Assembly (NCBI RefSeq): GCF_000745015.1
Contig: NZ_JQNA01000001.1
Location: forward strand, 1,302,001-1,366,000
Reading direction: 5' to 3'
Origin: Burkholderia sp. 9120
Lineage (GTDB): Bacteria > Pseudomonadota > Gammaproteobacteria > Burkholderiales > Burkholderiaceae
DNA: 64,000 bases
The notes under the pieces were generated by a model. It was not told the DNA's origin. It did no database searches and saw nothing but the letters and a program-made list of their open reading frames with translations. Shown here piece after piece: positions 53,968-62,374 of the stretch; within the stretch, counting starts at the first letter, position 1; each line of letters begins with the position of its first letter. The translations under genes were made by a program, and so were the position numbers.

Positions 53968-54957
53968 TCACGAACTTACCCACAAGCTGGATCAGCTGCT
54001 GCCCTACATTGCCAAGCGAGGAGACGCGAAAGCCTGCAGCGACGTAAGCTGCTAGTTGCCCCTCCCAGCGCCTGACAAACTGCGGCTCAACCGCCATTGA
54101 TTTGACGGTTTCGAAGCTGGAGACTGCTTCGACCAGAAACGACTGGTTGTCGGCGCCGCGCGCAAATTTCTCATTCAGTCTGCCACGAAGGATTGGATTG
54201 AGCCCGGCGGAAATGGCAGCATAGATTGGCAACGACACCGCGACAATTAGCGTGAGCCAAACGCTGTACATGCACATCACTGCGAGGAAGATTACCGAGA
54301 AGGTTAGATCAATGACGGCGGTGAGCGCCTGCCCGGTCAGAAAGTTTCGAATGTTCTCGAGTTCCCGGACACGTGCCACGGTATCGCCGACACGGCGGGC
54401 ACCAAAATACGCAAGAGGGAGGGCGAACAGGTGCCGGAAAAGGCGGGCACCGAGCTCGACGTCGATCCGGTTTGTCGTGTGAGAGAAAATATAGTTACGC
54501 AGCCCTGTAAGCAGGATTTCGAACACCGAACTGACCAGCAACGCAATACAGACCACGTTAAGCGTATCGTACGCACGGTTCGTCAAGACCTTGTCCATCA
54601 CGACCTGAAACATCAACGGCGAGACGAGACCGAAGAGCTGAAGGATCAACGATACGAACAGCACCTCCAGCAATAGCCGGCGATACTTGACGACTGCCGG
54701 GATAAACCAGGAGAAATCGAAACGCGCGAGTTCGCCAGCGAGCGACGCCCGCGACGCGAAAAGCATCAGTCGTCCGTTTGATCGCTCGGACACCTCTTCG
54801 CGCGAACGTACGACGGTGGCCTGTGCGTTTGGTTCGAGTACGAGGACAGTCTCTCCGTCGCTGCCTGCGAGAATGAAGTGCTTGCCATCGTGACCGAAGG
54901 CCAGTGCGGGAAACGGGGTGCGCGAAAGCCTCTCGGGCGACATCTTGACGATTCGCT
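53968..54957 (-). pseudogene. Type I secretion ABC transporter remnant, truncated at both ends
   Basis: About 325 codons of an HlyB/LapB-type exporter. Homology begins mid-domain right after a TAG (RIVKMSPERLSRTPFPAL, the end of the C39-like domain) and covers the transmembrane domain (FGLVSPLMFQVVMDKVLTNR, RVGDTVARVRELENIRNFLT, LPIYAAISAGLNPILRGRLN). It stops at LVGKFVTLG, where the frame runs into unrelated sequence. The whole nucleotide-binding domain is absent, so it cannot be functional. Confidence 0.8.
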
Positions 54958-55633
54958 AGCTTCTAGCATTCAGTGCCCGTGGTTGTTCGTGTCATTCATC
55001 GCAAATGATGCGTTGCTGAAAAAGATGACTGTACGTTACGCGAAAGCATACGGACTTCGTGCCATAGGCACTGGACCCGATCAGCAGTAGTCCCACGCGC
55101 ACCGTATGAGATTTCCGCATCGCCGACCCAGCACCAGTATATCGACGTCGCGGAACGAGACAAATGCCTCCTCGACCGTCCGCTAACGGGAAATCTGGGA
55201 GACCGCTTCGGGTCGACTTCTACCCGACGCGGACCACTCAATGGCGGTCCGCTCCGTCAGTTCAACGTCGGACCGGGCTCGTTAAAGGTTATTCGATGCC
55301 TGCCATGGACCACAGGAATGTGACGGTGCCTCTGCGCGTGCTGGCAGGCGTCGAATAAGCCCGATGGAGGAAACCGCGGAGTGCCCCAACGCGGTTGGAG
55401 GTTTCGCGGCTATGGCGATTGATGGGCCGGGGTGGTCAGTGGTGTCGGATAAGGCCGGGTCAGGCGGGGTGCCGGACGGGCGCTGACGCCGTAGCGAAGT
55501 GGTGCAGTCGTGCATTCGCGATGATGAAGCGGGCGAGCGAAGCGCCTGGCGAGGCGACACGCGCAAACGTCCGCCCGTGGGCCGCGTTGCCGCAGAGCCG
55601 ACGTTCGACAGGCAGATCGAGCAACTGTTGCGC
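54958..55633. other. Non-coding recombination debris
   Basis: About 675 bases without a credible gene. It contains CGACCGTCCGCTAA (55173-55186) and GGGTCGACTTC (55210-55220), both repeated at 58425-58438 and 58380-58390 on the other side of the IS91 element. The left end of the IS91-type element probably lies in its second half (about 55380-55500). Confidence 0.45.
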
Positions 55634-56803
55634 TCATGTTTGACGCCGGCACATGGGCGGTGCGCGGATCGGGGCGCTGCGCGCGAGGATGTCGATGACG
55701 ATCATCGGTGCTCCGCAGTGCCGGCAGATGAAGACGGGCCGCGTCTGGAGGACAGTGTCATCCGGTGGCGGGCTGACCTTGGGTGCGACGTGCAGCAGGT
55801 CCCGCAACTTCGCGAGACGGGCGCGGCGCACCGGGTTGGCGAGCAGTCCGTAGTGACGGATGCGATGGAAGCCACCGGGCAGCACATGGAGCAGGAAGCG
55901 GCGCATGAATTCGCCGGCTTCGAGGGTCATGGTCTTGTAGCGGGTGCGTCCCTTTGCGCGGTAGTCCTTCCAGCGGAACGTCACGCCGCGCTCATCGAAG
56001 GCGACGAGGCGCTGGTTGGAGATGGCGACGCGGTGCGTGTAGCGTGAGAGGTACTCGAGCACCGCTTGCGGTCCGGCGAACGGGCGTTTGGCATAGACCA
56101 CCCATTCGCAGGTACGTAGCGGCGCAAGCCACCGGGCAAAGGTAGCGGGATCAGCGAGCCCGGTGTACTCGCCGAAGAACTGCAACTGGCCGCGCCGGTG
56201 TGCGTCTGCGAGTGCTTCGAGGAAGCGGCGCCGGAACAGGCGTGAGAGGACGCGCACGGGCAGGAAGAACCCGGGCCGGCAGGCGATCCAGCGCTCACCG
56301 TCAGGCGAGAGCCCGCCACCGGGAACGATGCCGTGCACATGCGGGTGATGCGTGAGCGCCGAGCCCCAGGTGTGCAGTACGAGCGTGGCGCCAATGTGGG
56401 CGCCGAGATGCCTGGGATCCCCGGCGATCGTGCGCAGCGTGTCAGCGGCGATGTCGAGCAGCAGGCCGTAGATGATCCGTTTGTTGTACCAGGCAATCGC
56501 ACTGATGGATGCGGGAAGCGTGAAGACGACGTGGAAGTACTCGATGGGTAGCAGATCGGCCTGGCGTGCCTCCAGCCAGCGGTGTGCGGCGCTGGCCTGG
56601 CACTTCGGGCAATGCCGGTTCCGGCACGAGTTGAACGACACCTCTGTCCTTGTGCAGCCTGAACAGCGCAGCACATGTCCGCCCAGTGCCGCCGTGCGGC
56701 ACCGTTCGATGGCCGACATGACCTTCAGCTGCCCCAGGCTCAGGTGTGTCGTGGTCCGCCACGCTGGCCCGTGGCTGCGGAAGATGTCCGCAACCTCCAG
56801 CAT
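55634..56803 (-). CDS. IS91-family rolling-circle transposase
   Basis: 389 residues. The N-terminal zinc finger (LRCSGCTRTEVSFNSCRNRH then CPKCQ) is followed by the HUH metal-binding motif HHPHVHGIVPGGG and the tyrosine region LEYLSRYTHRVAIS with two Tyr (Y-x3-Y). A second Cys pair (CRHCGAP) lies near the C-terminus. It nicks DNA and transposes by a rolling-circle mechanism. The key residues look intact. Confidence 0.93.
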   Translation of the reverse strand: MLEVADIFRSHGPAWRTTTHLSLGQLKVMSAIERCRTAALGGHVLRCSGCTRTEVSFNSCRNRHCPKCQASAAHRWLEARQADLLPIEYFHVVFTLPASISAIAWYNKRIIYGLLLDIAADTLRTIAGDPRHLGAHIGATLVLHTWGSALTHHPHVHGIVPGGGLSPDGERWIACRPGFFLPVRVLSRLFRRRFLEALADAHRRGQLQFFGEYTGLADPATFARWLAPLRTCEWVVYAKRPFAGPQAVLEYLSRYTHRVAISNQRLVAFDERGVTFRWKDYRAKGRTRYKTMTLEAGEFMRRFLLHVLPGGFHRIRHYGLLANPVRRARLAKLRDLLHVAPKVSPPPDDTVLQTRPVFICRHCGAPMIVIDILARSAPIRAPPMCRRQT

Positions 56804-56824
56804 GAGGCGCTACAGCGCGCGGGC

Positions 56825-57700
56825 CTACCCGGGAGGCAGACAGTCCAGGGGACTGGTGACCTCGTGAAGCAGGTCGGTAGCCACCTGGACGTAGAGTGCG
56901 GTGTTCTCGAGCTTCGCATGGCCGAGCAGCACCTGGATTACGCGGATGTCGACCTTCTGTTCGAGGAGGTGTGTCGCAAAGCTATGCTGCAGCGTATGCA
57001 TGGACACGCGCTTGTCGATGTGCGCGGCCTCGGCGGCGGCATGAATGGCACGGTTCAACTGTCGCGTGCTTAACTGGTCGAGCGGATCGAGCCCGGGAAA
57101 CAGCCACCCGCCATCGGGCATCTTGCCCTGCGCACGGGCCACGCGCCACCACACACGCAGACGTTCGAGCAGCACCGGCGAGAGCATGGCGTAGCGGTCA
57201 CGGCGACCCTTGCCCTGCTCGATGCGCAGTGTCATGCGTTCGCTGTCGACGTCGGCGACCTTCAGCGCTACCACTTCGCTGGCGCGTAGCCCCGCGCCGT
57301 ACGCGACCGACAGCGCGGTCTGGTGCTTCAGGTTGCCAGCCGCCTCGATGAGTCGCCGCACTTCGTCGGGACTGAGCACGACGGGCAATATGCGGGGCAC
57401 GCGCACCGGTTGCATCCTGACCATCAGCTCGGGCCGGTCGAGCGTGACGGTGAAGAAGAACTTCAGGCCGGTGATCGCGTGATTCAGCGACACGGCCGAT
57501 GTGCCGTGGTCGACCAGATAGAGCTGGTAACGGCGCAGGTCCTCGACGGTGGCCGTGTCAGGTGAGCGCCCGAGAAACCGGGTGAACTCACGCACGATGT
57601 GCAGATAGATGTCCTGCGTCTTGGGGGCAAGCTGGCGCATGCGCATGTCGTCGATCATGCGCTGGCGCAGTGGGCTGGTGTTTGCCGGTAAGGAGGTCAT
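56825..57700 (-). CDS. IS91-associated tyrosine recombinase with altered catalytic box
   Basis: 291 residues from ATG 57700 (CAGGAG upstream). It has a SAM-like N-terminal domain (MRMRQLAPKTQDIYLHIVRE) and the catalytic Arg I in GAGLRASEVVAL. The box II motif reads HTLQHSFATHLLE, whereas active members have HxLRHS, so the second catalytic Arg is Gln (codon CAG). The nucleophile Tyr is present (NTALYVQVAT). Such proteins accompany IS91-type elements, but their role in transposition is unclear. Loss of Arg II would normally inactivate recombination. Confidence 0.88.
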   Translation of the reverse strand: MTSLPANTSPLRQRMIDDMRMRQLAPKTQDIYLHIVREFTRFLGRSPDTATVEDLRRYQLYLVDHGTSAVSLNHAITGLKFFFTVTLDRPELMVRMQPVRVPRILPVVLSPDEVRRLIEAAGNLKHQTALSVAYGAGLRASEVVALKVADVDSERMTLRIEQGKGRRDRYAMLSPVLLERLRVWWRVARAQGKMPDGGWLFPGLDPLDQLSTRQLNRAIHAAAEAAHIDKRVSMHTLQHSFATHLLEQKVDIRVIQVLLGHAKLENTALYVQVATDLLHEVTSPLDCLPPG

Positions 57701-57858
57701 GATTCGGCTCCTGCTGAAGAACGAGGCGGATTGCCTCATTCGCCAACATAAAGCCGCGTGACCGGCCTCTCCCTGACCTCCAGCGTCTGACCGTAGCCCC
57801 TACCGCGCGAGCGGTTTAGTCCTTCGGCCATGAAGAGACGGTCGCTATCACGCCAGAA

Positions 57859-58257
57859 CTACTGTGGTTCCGGATCGTGACAGCAAACACAAATCTTGTT
57901 TCCCTCAGGATCACGGAAGTACGCACCGTAATAGTCGGGGTGATAGTGCGCTCTCAAACCGGGTGGGCCTTCGCAAGAGCCCTCGTTCGCCAGCGCGTTA
58001 GTGTATGCGTTGTCGACTGATCGGCGATTAGTGGCGAGCAACGCCACCATTTGACCATTTCCGCGTTTGGCGGGGTTGCCATCGTAGGGCTGACCAATAA
58101 GAAAGAGCGGACGGGGCAGTCCCTCGGCTACCCAACCCGCCCAAGGCTTATCGGGTTCACAGAACTTCAATTTATGCCCCAATTCATTCATCAAGACCGA
58201 ATAGAATTTGAAGGCACGGTCGAAGTCGTTAACGCCGACAAAAACATGCGAAATCAT
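57859..58257 (-). CDS. VOC-superfamily (glyoxalase-like) protein
   Basis: 132 residues. It begins MISHVFVGVNDFDRAFKFYS and ends with YYGAYFRDPEGNKICVCCHD, the beta-alpha-beta-beta-beta halves of a VOC fold with metal-ligand positions H4 and a late Glu (DPEGN). Members include glyoxalase I, dioxygenases and fosfomycin-type resistance proteins; the substrate here is unknown. It is cargo between the IS91 element and the ICE-like core. Confidence 0.85.
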   Translation of the reverse strand: MISHVFVGVNDFDRAFKFYSVLMNELGHKLKFCEPDKPWAGWVAEGLPRPLFLIGQPYDGNPAKRGNGQMVALLATNRRSVDNAYTNALANEGSCEGPPGLRAHYHPDYYGAYFRDPEGNKICVCCHDPEPQ

Positions 58258-58630
58258 CTTGTTTTTCCCGTAGACATGCGGTGATGTTTATCCACGTTAC
58301 CACGGCGGAAATTGATTGCGCATCCGTTGAACCTCTGACAGCTGAATGACCGCTTTGCGGAAGCGCGACCGTCCCTTTTGGGTCGACTTCGGAAGTTCGG
58401 GAAGCGCAATCGAAATCGCTGCCCCGACCGTCCGCTAAAGAGAAACGAGAAAGCTGAGGGTCCATGCAGGGCCGCACCCGGCCAGAGGCCGCAGCCTTCG
58501 TCCGCCTGTCCACCCATGCAGGATTGAAGATTTTTTCAAACCTATATGACTGCTGCGAGCCCAGGCCCTTCCTGCGGCTTCGCCAGTACACATCCATGCT
58601 GGCGTCGTCATCCTTCCCAGGAGTCAAGCG
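58258..58630. other. Intergenic region before the ICE-like core block
   Basis: 373 bases with the second copies of the two short repeats seen at 55173-55220. The downstream part contains the AGGAG ribosome-binding site of the 50-aa gene. No RNA gene recognised. Confidence 0.45.
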
Positions 58631-58783
58631 ATGCTACCCACCTCTTCTCCCCTCGACTATCTCGCCGCCTTCGCGCTCGCCTTCCTCGGCGGTGCGTTGC
58701 TCGCCGCATGCCACTGCAAGTATGTGGGCAAGGTGCGGCGCGACACCCATGCCCGTGCATACCGGGTCCAGATCCATGCATGA
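58631..58783 (+). CDS. Small single-span membrane protein (50 aa)
   Basis: Starts at ATG 58631, eight bases after CAGGAG. Residues 8-27 (LDYLAAFALAFLGGALLAAC) form a transmembrane helix followed by a basic tail (KYVGKVRRDTHARAYR). The stop overlaps the next gene by eight bases. Unknown function; likely part of the mobile-element gene set. Confidence 0.6.
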   Translation: MLPTSSPLDYLAAFALAFLGGALLAACHCKYVGKVRRDTHARAYRVQIHA

Positions 58784-59252
58784 GCGTCCTCCGTTCTTTC
58801 CTTATGGCGACGAGGACGAAGATGAAGACGACATGTTGCAGCACCGTCTGCACGGGCTGCCCCCGCCGCCCGAGCCGGACGAACGCGAATCGCCACGCTT
58901 TCGCCCCGGCAAGGGCAACCTTATCTGGCCGTGTCCGTCGTGCGAGTCACTGCGCACCGAGCAGCGCCACATCGCCCGGCGGATCTGTGGCGCCGTCGGC
59001 GCTGCGGCAGGCGCAACGAGCGCGATCGCAGCCTCGCTCTGCGGAGCGGAGACCGGCGCGGCGATCGGCCTGCTCGGCGGTCCGGGTGGCGCCGTGTGCG
59101 GCGGCATCGCGGGCGCCATCCTCGCCGGGCTCGTGGCTGGCGCCGCTGGCTGCGCCACAGGCTCAGCGTTGGGCGAAGCCATCGATCAGACGGTCTTGAA
59201 CAACTGGCGGTGTCTCGCCTGTGGATGCGTCTTCACCGTCTGTTCCGGCTGA
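58776..59252 (+). CDS. Glycine-zipper protein with zinc-ribbon-like ends (ICE-type)
   Basis: 158 residues. An acidic Pro-rich N-terminus is followed by CPSCESLRTEQRHIARRICG, then a 70-residue Gly/Ala-rich zipper (AAAGATSAIAASLCGAETGA, GGPGGAVCGGIAGAILAGLV) that can insert in a membrane. The end, NWRCLACGCVFTVCSG, pairs with the earlier CPSC to form a possible zinc ribbon. Start ATG 58776 lies inside the end of the 50-aa gene, so the two are coupled. Function unknown; found here as part of a conjugative-element-like block. Confidence 0.65.
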   Translation: MHERPPFFPYGDEDEDEDDMLQHRLHGLPPPPEPDERESPRFRPGKGNLIWPCPSCESLRTEQRHIARRICGAVGAAAGATSAIAASLCGAETGAAIGLLGGPGGAVCGGIAGAILAGLVAGAAGCATGSALGEAIDQTVLNNWRCLACGCVFTVCSG

Positions 59253-59366
59253 CCGTTTCAGATCGGTCCTGAGCCTCGCCCCCCACTTTTCTCTTCGCTT
59301 TCCTTCCTTTCACGTTGCCTGGCCTCGCGCCGGGCTTTATGCCTTCATTTTTATCGGAGTCTCAAT

Positions 59367-60331
59367 ATGCATCTCGTTCAATCAATGGCCTACGCTAACG
59401 AAGTCCCTTGGCACGGCCTCGGTAATCCGCTCGCCCGCAACCAGTCGCTCGAAGTCTGGGCCAAGGCTTCAGGCATGGACTGGAAGATTGAGGAATCCGA
59501 AGTGCGCTTTGTTGCGGGCACATCGGGCCTTGGCTCCATCCACGCGTTCCCCGAACAGAAGGTCCTGTACCGCTCGGACACGAAGGCTGCGTTATCGGTC
59601 GTCTCCAGCCGCTATCAGGTCGTTCAGCCTGCCGAGATCCTGGACTTTTACAAGGATCTCACAGAGGTCTCGGGCTTCGAACTCGAAACCGCCGGCGTGC
59701 TCAAGGACGGCAAGAAGCTGTGGGCGCTCGCCCGCACCGGCCAATCCGTCGCGCTCAAGGGTAACGACACGGTCAACGGTTACTTGCTGCTAGCCACCGC
59801 TTGCGATGGCACGCTCGCGACCACCGCGCAGCACACGACAATTCGTGTGGTATGCAACAACACACTTTCCGTCGCGCTCGGCGACAGTACCGGCGCAGTC
59901 AAGGTCGGCCACCGCAGCCAGTTCGATGCACAGGCCGTCAAGCGCCAGCTCGGTATCGCGGTTTCCTCCTGGGACGGCTTCATGGCCCGCATGAAGGCAC
60001 TCTCGGAGCGCAAGGTGTCCGATGCCGTTGCAGAGAAATTCCTGCGACGCGTACTGACTTATTCCGCGACCAACCCTGCCGATCGCGATGCGCTCGCCGT
60101 CAACGAACGCGCGATCAAGGCGGTTGCCCAGCTTTATGCGGGGCGCGGCAAAGGCGCGGATATGGCATCCGCATCGGGAACCGCATGGGGCTCGTCAACG
60201 CTGTTACGGAATACGCCGACCACCATCGCCGCGCGCGCAGCGACGATCACCGGCGCGACGCGGCGTGGTTCGGCGCGGGTGCCACGCTCAAACAGAAGGC
60301 GTGGCATGAGTCCATGAAGCTCGTCGCATGA
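59367..60331 (+). pseudogene. DUF932 protein with a late frameshift
   Basis: The frame from ATG 59367 (CGGAG upstream) encodes a DUF932 protein (VPWHGLGNPLARNQSLEVWA; YLLLATACDGTLATTAQHTT; IRVVCNNTLSVAL). After GTAWG near 60188 it leaves the family, whereas the +1 frame continues GLVNAVTEYADHHRRARSDD and AAWFGAGATLKQKAW to a stop at 60331. One missing base in a GGGGC run (expected GGGGCC) would restore one 320-residue protein. DUF932 genes are common on plasmids, phages and ICEs near single-strand annealing proteins. The change could be a real mutation or a sequence error. Confidence 0.85.
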
Positions 60332-60355
60332 GTGTTTCACCGTTACGGCATACGT

Positions 60356-60387
60356 GCCCGGTTGAGCTTCGGCTCACCGGGCTTTTT
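60356..60387 (+). terminator. Hairpin between DUF932 and YqaJ genes
   Basis: GCCCGGTTGAGC-TTCG-GCTCACCGGGC followed by TTTTT. It is one of several similar hairpins between genes of this block. Confidence 0.8.
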
Positions 60388-60404
60388 CATTTCTGGAGGT
60401 GTTC

Positions 60405-61400
60405 ATGTCTCAACCTGAATCAGCAGGACCCGGCAGGAACCGTCCGGCATTGCGGCTTGTTGAAACGAAGGATCTTGCGCGTGAAGACTGGCTCAAGGTG
60501 AGGAAATCCGGGATTGGCGGATCGGATGCAGCCGCCGCCGTAGGACTCAACCCGTACATGAGCCCGCTGGAGCTGTGGCTCGACAAGACCGGACGCGATG
60601 CCGGACTGGCAAAACCCGACCCGCACGACACGTCTGAGCCCATCTACTGGGGCACGCTGCTTGAGCCGATCGTTGCTGCCGCCTATACACAGCAGACCGG
60701 CAATCGCGTACGCAAGGTTAACGCAGTCCTTCAGCATTCGACCATCTCCTTCATGCTCGCGAACCTCGACCGCGAAATCGTTGGCGTGCCGGGCGTGCAG
60801 ATTCTGGAGTGCAAGACCGCTGGCGAGTTTGGTGCACGGCTCTGGCGCGATGGCGTACCGGAATACGTGCAGTTGCAGGTGCAACACCAGCTTGCCGTCA
60901 CCGGCAAGCTGGCTGCCGATGTCGCAGTGCTGCTGTGCGGCCAGAAGCTGGAGGTTCACCGCATCGAGCGCGACGACGAACTCATTGCCCGCCTGATCCC
61001 GCTCGAGGCGCGGTTCTGGCGCTACGTCGAAACGGATACCCCGCCGCCTGCGGACGGATCGGAATCGGCCGATCGCGCATTGCGGCACCTGTATCCGGGC
61101 AATGCCGGCACGGTGGACTTTACTGACGACCGGCGCATGTCGCAGGCCTTCGCCGATCTGGTCGCCGTGCGGGGCGAGATCGAACTTCGCGAGGAGCACG
61201 GGGCGAAGCTCAAACAGACCATCCAGCAGGCCATGGGCGACGCATCCCGGGCGCGGTTCGAGACTGGCGAAGTCTCATTCAAACGTAGCAAAGACTCGGA
61301 CGGCATCGATCTGAAACGGTTGCTGGCCGATCACCCCGAACTCGAATCGCAGTACGCCATCACGAAACCCGGCTCACGCCGCTTCCTCATTAACGTCTGA
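60405..61400 (+). CDS. YqaJ-family exonuclease (lambda-exonuclease-like)
   Basis: 331 residues with GGAGG six bases before ATG 60405. The YqaJ domain begins REDWLKVRKSGIGGSDAAAA and has the PD-(D/E)xK core: LEPIVAAAYTQQTG, MLANLDREIVG, and VQILECKTAG with catalytic E and K, then EYVQLQVQHQLAVTGK. It should resect double-stranded ends to give single-stranded DNA for a RecT/Bet-type annealase, which is not in the window but may follow. The C-terminal 100 residues are helical. Confidence 0.9.
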   Translation: MSQPESAGPGRNRPALRLVETKDLAREDWLKVRKSGIGGSDAAAAVGLNPYMSPLELWLDKTGRDAGLAKPDPHDTSEPIYWGTLLEPIVAAAYTQQTGNRVRKVNAVLQHSTISFMLANLDREIVGVPGVQILECKTAGEFGARLWRDGVPEYVQLQVQHQLAVTGKLAADVAVLLCGQKLEVHRIERDDELIARLIPLEARFWRYVETDTPPPADGSESADRALRHLYPGNAGTVDFTDDRRMSQAFADLVAVRGEIELREEHGAKLKQTIQQAMGDASRARFETGEVSFKRSKDSDGIDLKRLLADHPELESQYAITKPGSRRFLINV

Positions 61401-61420
61401 TATCCACAAGGAAAACCATC

Positions 61421-62374
61421 ATGCTGAAGGGTCTCGCAATCACGCCGCCAGTCATCGGCAGAATTTCCATCGGCCGCGTCGTTGAGAAGAACGGCAAGCG
61501 CCTGCCCGAGAAAGATGACCAGTTCACGCTCACCACGCAGGTTCAGCAGCGCGGCGAATGGGTGCTGCATCCGTTGAACGAATCTTTGCGCAAGGCCACC
61601 ACCGGGAAGCTGCGCGCGATCCCCGTGCGTTTCCTCTTTAACGATCCCGACCTCAACCTGCGTGCCGAGTATTCGCTGTTTGACCGTGAGTCCGGGCGGC
61701 CCGTCTGTGTCGGCAATGGAGAGACTTGCAGACGCGCAGGCGACGCAGGCGACGCAGGCATTGAGACACTGCCGTGTCCGTCGCCAGACGGTTGCACGTT
61801 CGGGCAGGCTGGCAACTGCAAGCCCTACGGGCGGCTCAACGTCGCAATAGGTGACGAGGATGAACTCGGGTCGTTCGTCTTTCGCACGACCTCCTATAAC
61901 TCGATCCGGTGTCTCGCCGCCCGTCTTCATTACTTCAGTGCCGTCTCGGGCAACCTGCTCGCGTGTCTGCCGCTGGAGTTGAAGCTGCGCGGCAAATCGA
62001 CAACCCAAAGCTATCGAGCGGCGATCTACTACGTGGACCTCGGCGTACGAGGCGGCGGCCCGCTCGAAGAAGCCATCGTACAGGCGCGCGAACTGGATGC
62101 GCGTCGAAAGGCGGCGGGCTTTGACCAGGCGGCGCTGGATGCCGCTGCACGGATCGGCTTCAGTAACGGTGCGTTCGAAGACAGTATCGAGGACGGGTCT
62201 GCTGTCGTCGAGGAGTTCTATCCTGCTCCCGAGCGTCTGGATGAAGGCGACGGCGGCAATGGTGACGCGGACCAAACAACCGGCACATCAAACGGAACAG
62301 CCTCGGCCAGCCGTTCGACGCTACGTGACAAGCTTGAGCGCAAGGCGGTGCTGCTCGGCGGGGCGGCGGCATGA
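61421..62374 (+). CDS. Cys-rich mobile-element protein (hydrolase/metal-binding or gp3-like family)
   Basis: 317 residues. Core motifs are RISIGRVVEKNGKRLPEKDD with QFTLTTQVQ, IPVRFLFNDPDLNLRAEYSL, and a Cys set (PVCVGNGETC, LPCPSPDGCTFG, NCKPYGRLNV) that may bind zinc. This family is usually named hydrolase or metal-binding protein on plasmids and ICEs. The G-R-I-x-I-G...K-R-x-P-x-K opening recalls phiC31 gp3 recombination directionality factors; that link is inference. A 9-bp tandem (CGACGCAGG) adds DAGDAG at residues ~105. Its stop overlaps the next start (ATGA). Confidence 0.65.
   Translation: MLKGLAITPPVIGRISIGRVVEKNGKRLPEKDDQFTLTTQVQQRGEWVLHPLNESLRKATTGKLRAIPVRFLFNDPDLNLRAEYSLFDRESGRPVCVGNGETCRRAGDAGDAGIETLPCPSPDGCTFGQAGNCKPYGRLNVAIGDEDELGSFVFRTTSYNSIRCLAARLHYFSAVSGNLLACLPLELKLRGKSTTQSYRAAIYYVDLGVRGGGPLEEAIVQARELDARRKAAGFDQAALDAAARIGFSNGAFEDSIEDGSAVVEEFYPAPERLDEGDGGNGDADQTTGTSNGTASASRSTLRDKLERKAVLLGGAAA

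Larger units (their letters stand above)
55400..57790 (-). mobile_element. IS91-family element with transposase and companion recombinase (ends approximate)
   Basis: Two adjacent minus-strand genes, an IS91-type HUH transposase and a phage-like integrase, form the known IS91 subgroup that carries both. IS91 elements have no inverted repeats or target duplications and move by rolling-circle transposition with ori and ter ends, so I cannot fix the borders by eye. Confidence 0.6.
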
